From positions 3,219,501 to 3,283,500 of the forward strand of contig NZ_CP013118.1 of NCBI RefSeq assembly GCF_001443605.1: DNA of 64,000 bases, read 5' to 3'. The translations under genes were made by a program, and so were the position numbers. Each line of letters opens with the position of its first letter. Within the stretch, counting starts at the first letter, position 1. The stretch comes from Salinivirga cyanobacteriivorans (lineage in GTDB: Bacteria > Bacteroidota > Bacteroidia > Bacteroidales > Salinivirgaceae). Below, one piece after another: positions 62,347 to 64,000 of this stretch. The notes beneath the pieces are model-generated. The model ran no database searches. It was given only the letters and a program-made list of their open reading frames with translations, and had not been told where the DNA came from.

Positions 62347-63327
62347 ATGAGTAAGTTTGAGGTGCATCAAGAAACAAATATCTGGAGCTTTTGTCGACAA
62401 CAAATATTGGATGATAATGCTACAGCATTACTAATTATTTTAGAGACAAAAGGGAGTAGCCCGGGTAAACCGGGTTTTAAAATGGCTGTGAGCGAAAATG
62501 GTGAACTGCAAGGCTCAGTTGGTGGAGGTAGTGCCGAATATGCAGCTGTAGAACGTGCGCGAAGAATATTGAAAAAAAACATTGCAAAGCCACAACTCAT
62601 GCGGCAGGTACATAGTGCCGATGCTGAGGAGAGCTCAGGTATGATTTGCGCCGGTGAGCAAACACTGGCGATTGTCCCTTTAACTAAAGAATCAATTGCT
62701 GTTATAGAAAAAATTGAACGCGCACAAGATACAATTTCAAATATTGCCTTGCATCTATCACCTGCGGGTATTGATCTGGTTGAAAAGCAAGAGTGCAATA
62801 AAATTATTGTCAGCGATTTATCAAGTGAGGGGCAATGGGATTATACAGAACCTCAGGGGCTCACTGAAACAATATATATTTTCGGAGGAGGTCATGTCAG
62901 CGTAGAGCTTAGTAAGGTAATGCGTATGTTAGGTTTTTACATCAAAATTTTTGATAACCGTCCGGAGATATCCACATTACACGCCAATGAATCAGCGCAT
63001 GAAAAACATGTAATAGATTTTGCCAATGCGGGATCCTATGTGCACGAGGGAGAAGGTAATTACATTGTAATTATGACTGTTGGGCATATGCATGATTTGG
63101 AGGTGCTTACTCAAATGGTTGGGAAAAAAGTAACATATTTAGGTATGATGGGAAGCAAAAGCAAAGTATCGACTATTCACCAGTTGCTACATGAAAAAGG
63201 GTTTAATGAGCAAGAAATAGGAAGTGTGCATATGCCTATTGGCGAACAGATATACAGTCATACGCCTAAAGAAATTGCAATAAGCATTGCCGCTGAGATT
63301 ATAAAAATCAAGAATCAACCCGTATAG
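62347..63327 (+). CDS. xdhC: XdhC/CoxI-family maturation factor
   Basis: 326 residues: N-terminal XdhC/CoxI domain (LETKGSSPGKPGFKMAVSENG; GSVGGGSAE) and C-terminal Rossmann domain (IYIFGGGHVSVELSKVM near 174; TYLGMMGSKSK near 262). XdhC binds molybdenum cofactor, helps to insert its terminal sulfur and protects it during transfer to xanthine dehydrogenase-type enzymes. Serves the two molybdenum hydroxylases of this locus by context. Followed after 60 bp by guaD. Confidence 0.93.
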   Translation: MSKFEVHQETNIWSFCRQQILDDNATALLIILETKGSSPGKPGFKMAVSENGELQGSVGGGSAEYAAVERARRILKKNIAKPQLMRQVHSADAEESSGMICAGEQTLAIVPLTKESIAVIEKIERAQDTISNIALHLSPAGIDLVEKQECNKIIVSDLSSEGQWDYTEPQGLTETIYIFGGGHVSVELSKVMRMLGFYIKIFDNRPEISTLHANESAHEKHVIDFANAGSYVHEGEGNYIVIMTVGHMHDLEVLTQMVGKKVTYLGMMGSKSKVSTIHQLLHEKGFNEQEIGSVHMPIGEQIYSHTPKEIAISIAAEIIKIKNQPV

Positions 63328-63387
63328 TTTTTAAAATTAGCAAGAATAAATTACATTTAAACAAATCAGATATAGAGAAAAATCACT

Positions 63388-63855
63388 ATGGACAAAAATG
63401 AATTAATGAAGCAAGCCATTAAACGTTCCGTTGAGAGCGTGGCTAAAGGTGGCGGGCCCTTTGGAGCGATTATAGCCAAAGACGGAGAAGTGATTGCAGA
63501 AGCCTCAAACAGTGTTACTTTAACCAATGATCCAACAGCTCACGCAGAGATCAATGCCATACGACAGGCAACCCAAAAGCTGGGTACTTTTGATCTCTCG
63601 GGTTGCGAGATTTATTCTTCATGTGAGCCATGTCCAATGTGCCTTGGTGCCATATATTGGGCGCGTCTTGATAAGCTCTACTTTGCGGGTACAAAAACAG
63701 ATGCCATGGAGGCAGGCTTTGACGACTCTTTTATTTATGATGAACTTAAGCTTGACTATGCAGACCGCAAACTCTATACCCGCCAGATGATGCGTGAAAA
63801 AGCAAAAGAAGCTTTTGATAAATGGCGTAATTTTGAGGAAAAGATTGATTACTAA
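63388..63855 (+). CDS. guaD: Guanine deaminase (cytidine deaminase fold)
   Basis: 155 residues. Zinc motifs HAEINAIRQ (about residue 52) and PCPMCLGAIYWAR (about 82), and the segment AGFDDSFIYDEL near 110, which is a hallmark of Bacillus-type GuaD and absent from tRNA adenosine deaminases. The C-terminal region ends in WRNFEEKIDY like GuaD. Converts guanine to xanthine, the feed substrate for the molybdenum hydroxylases of the locus. Confidence 0.93.
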   Translation: MDKNELMKQAIKRSVESVAKGGGPFGAIIAKDGEVIAEASNSVTLTNDPTAHAEINAIRQATQKLGTFDLSGCEIYSSCEPCPMCLGAIYWARLDKLYFAGTKTDAMEAGFDDSFIYDELKLDYADRKLYTRQMMREKAKEAFDKWRNFEEKIDY

Positions 63856-63941
63856 CCGGTAAGAAAACAATTAAAAGTTTGGTGGCTTTTCAGATACGAA
63901 GGAATTTTAATGAAAAAGCAACAAATTTTTAGTTTCGGGTG

Positions 63942-63971
63942 TTGTTTTTTTCAATTTTATATATAGTTTTG
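63942..63971 (+). promoter_or_regulatory. Possible Bacteroidota-type promoter at the window end
   Basis: TTG at 63942-63944, 19 nt, TAGTTTTG at 63964-63971. The -7 element matches TAnnTTTG exactly and the spacing fits; the -33 element is partial. It lies 7 bp before the last start codon in the window, leaving almost no leader. Confidence 0.4.
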
Positions 63972-63978
63972 TAATCAA

Positions 63979-64000
63979 ATGAAGCGAATTTTAAACATAT
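63979..64000 (+). CDS. Start of a further gene (cut by window edge)
   Basis: ATG at 63979 followed by codons for KRILNI, then the window ends. The promoter-like element just upstream and the basic-then-hydrophobic start suggest a real gene, perhaps an exported protein. Seven residues are too few to identify it. Confidence 0.35.

Noticed and set aside
1..64000. CRISPR array, tRNA, rRNA or prophage
   Set aside because: No direct-repeat arrays with regular spacers, no cloverleaf or rRNA segments recognised, and no phage structural genes.

Overview
The window reads as a chromosomal piece of a Bacteroidota genome, most likely an anaerobic or facultative member of the Bacteroidales/Marinilabiliales side. 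The support is indirect: AT-rich intergenic DNA, few Shine-Dalgarno sequences, Bacteroidota-type promoter elements (TTTG, 19 nt, TAnnTTTG), and typical families (GH92 mannosidase, DUF4407, SiaB/SiaC, ECF sigma/anti-sigma pair, YgjV, PreA-like dihydroorotate dehydrogenase homologue). I see no rRNA, tRNA, CRISPR array or phage.

Layout. 1-8.3 kb: housekeeping and membrane genes (end of a LytTR regulator, SRAP protein, CNNM transporter, NUDIX, miaA, LuxC-like acyl-CoA reductase, Kef antiporter, lipoprotein). 8.5-10.6 kb: an L,D-transpeptidase gene split by a complete IS3-family element with a 3-bp target duplication and a correctly phased A6G frameshift site. 10.6-25.3 kb: GNAT, def and ruvX operon, DUF4407 gene, siaB-siaC pair, oxidative-stress genes (peroxiredoxin, dps, perR with a palindromic operator), sigma/anti-sigma/beta-propeller operon, ClC channel, GH92 enzyme.

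25.5-37.2 kb: an operon for a complex I-related respiratory complex. Gene order matches the archaeal Mbx/Mbs complex (Mrp-type E, F, G, MbhD, B, C, a double antiporter subunit, then NuoH-, NuoB-, NuoC- and NuoD-like subunits). The last subunit is a NuoI-like ferredoxin fused to a GltD/NfnB-type NAD(P)H oxidoreductase. The large subunit has CxxE in place of both NiFe-binding CxxC motifs, and the NuoB-like subunit keeps only three of four cluster cysteines. It is therefore unlikely to be a hydrogenase or a normal complex I. An FNR/CRP-type regulator is divergent from it.

37.4-63.9 kb: a PreA-like enzyme, a decayed outer-membrane-protein gene, a possible S/T-type transporter with a THEP1-like NTPase, then a large purine (uric acid) degradation locus: two molybdenum hydroxylases, ssnA, ygfK, mocA, hyuA, ygeW, ygeY, xdhC and guaD, with an Lrp-type regulator. 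The usual ygeX diaminopropionate ammonia-lyase is absent. Two other PLP enzymes (a TrpB-like and a threonine-synthase-like protein) sit in its place. Guanine would enter through GuaD as xanthine, be hydroxylated by the molybdenum enzymes, and be opened and degraded by the YgfK/SsnA/HyuA/YgeW/YgeY set. Reduced carriers from this catabolism could feed the Mbx-like complex, but that link is inference. Two roughly 190-200 bp elements with imperfect terminal inverted repeats (MITE-like) lie in intergenic gaps of these regions.
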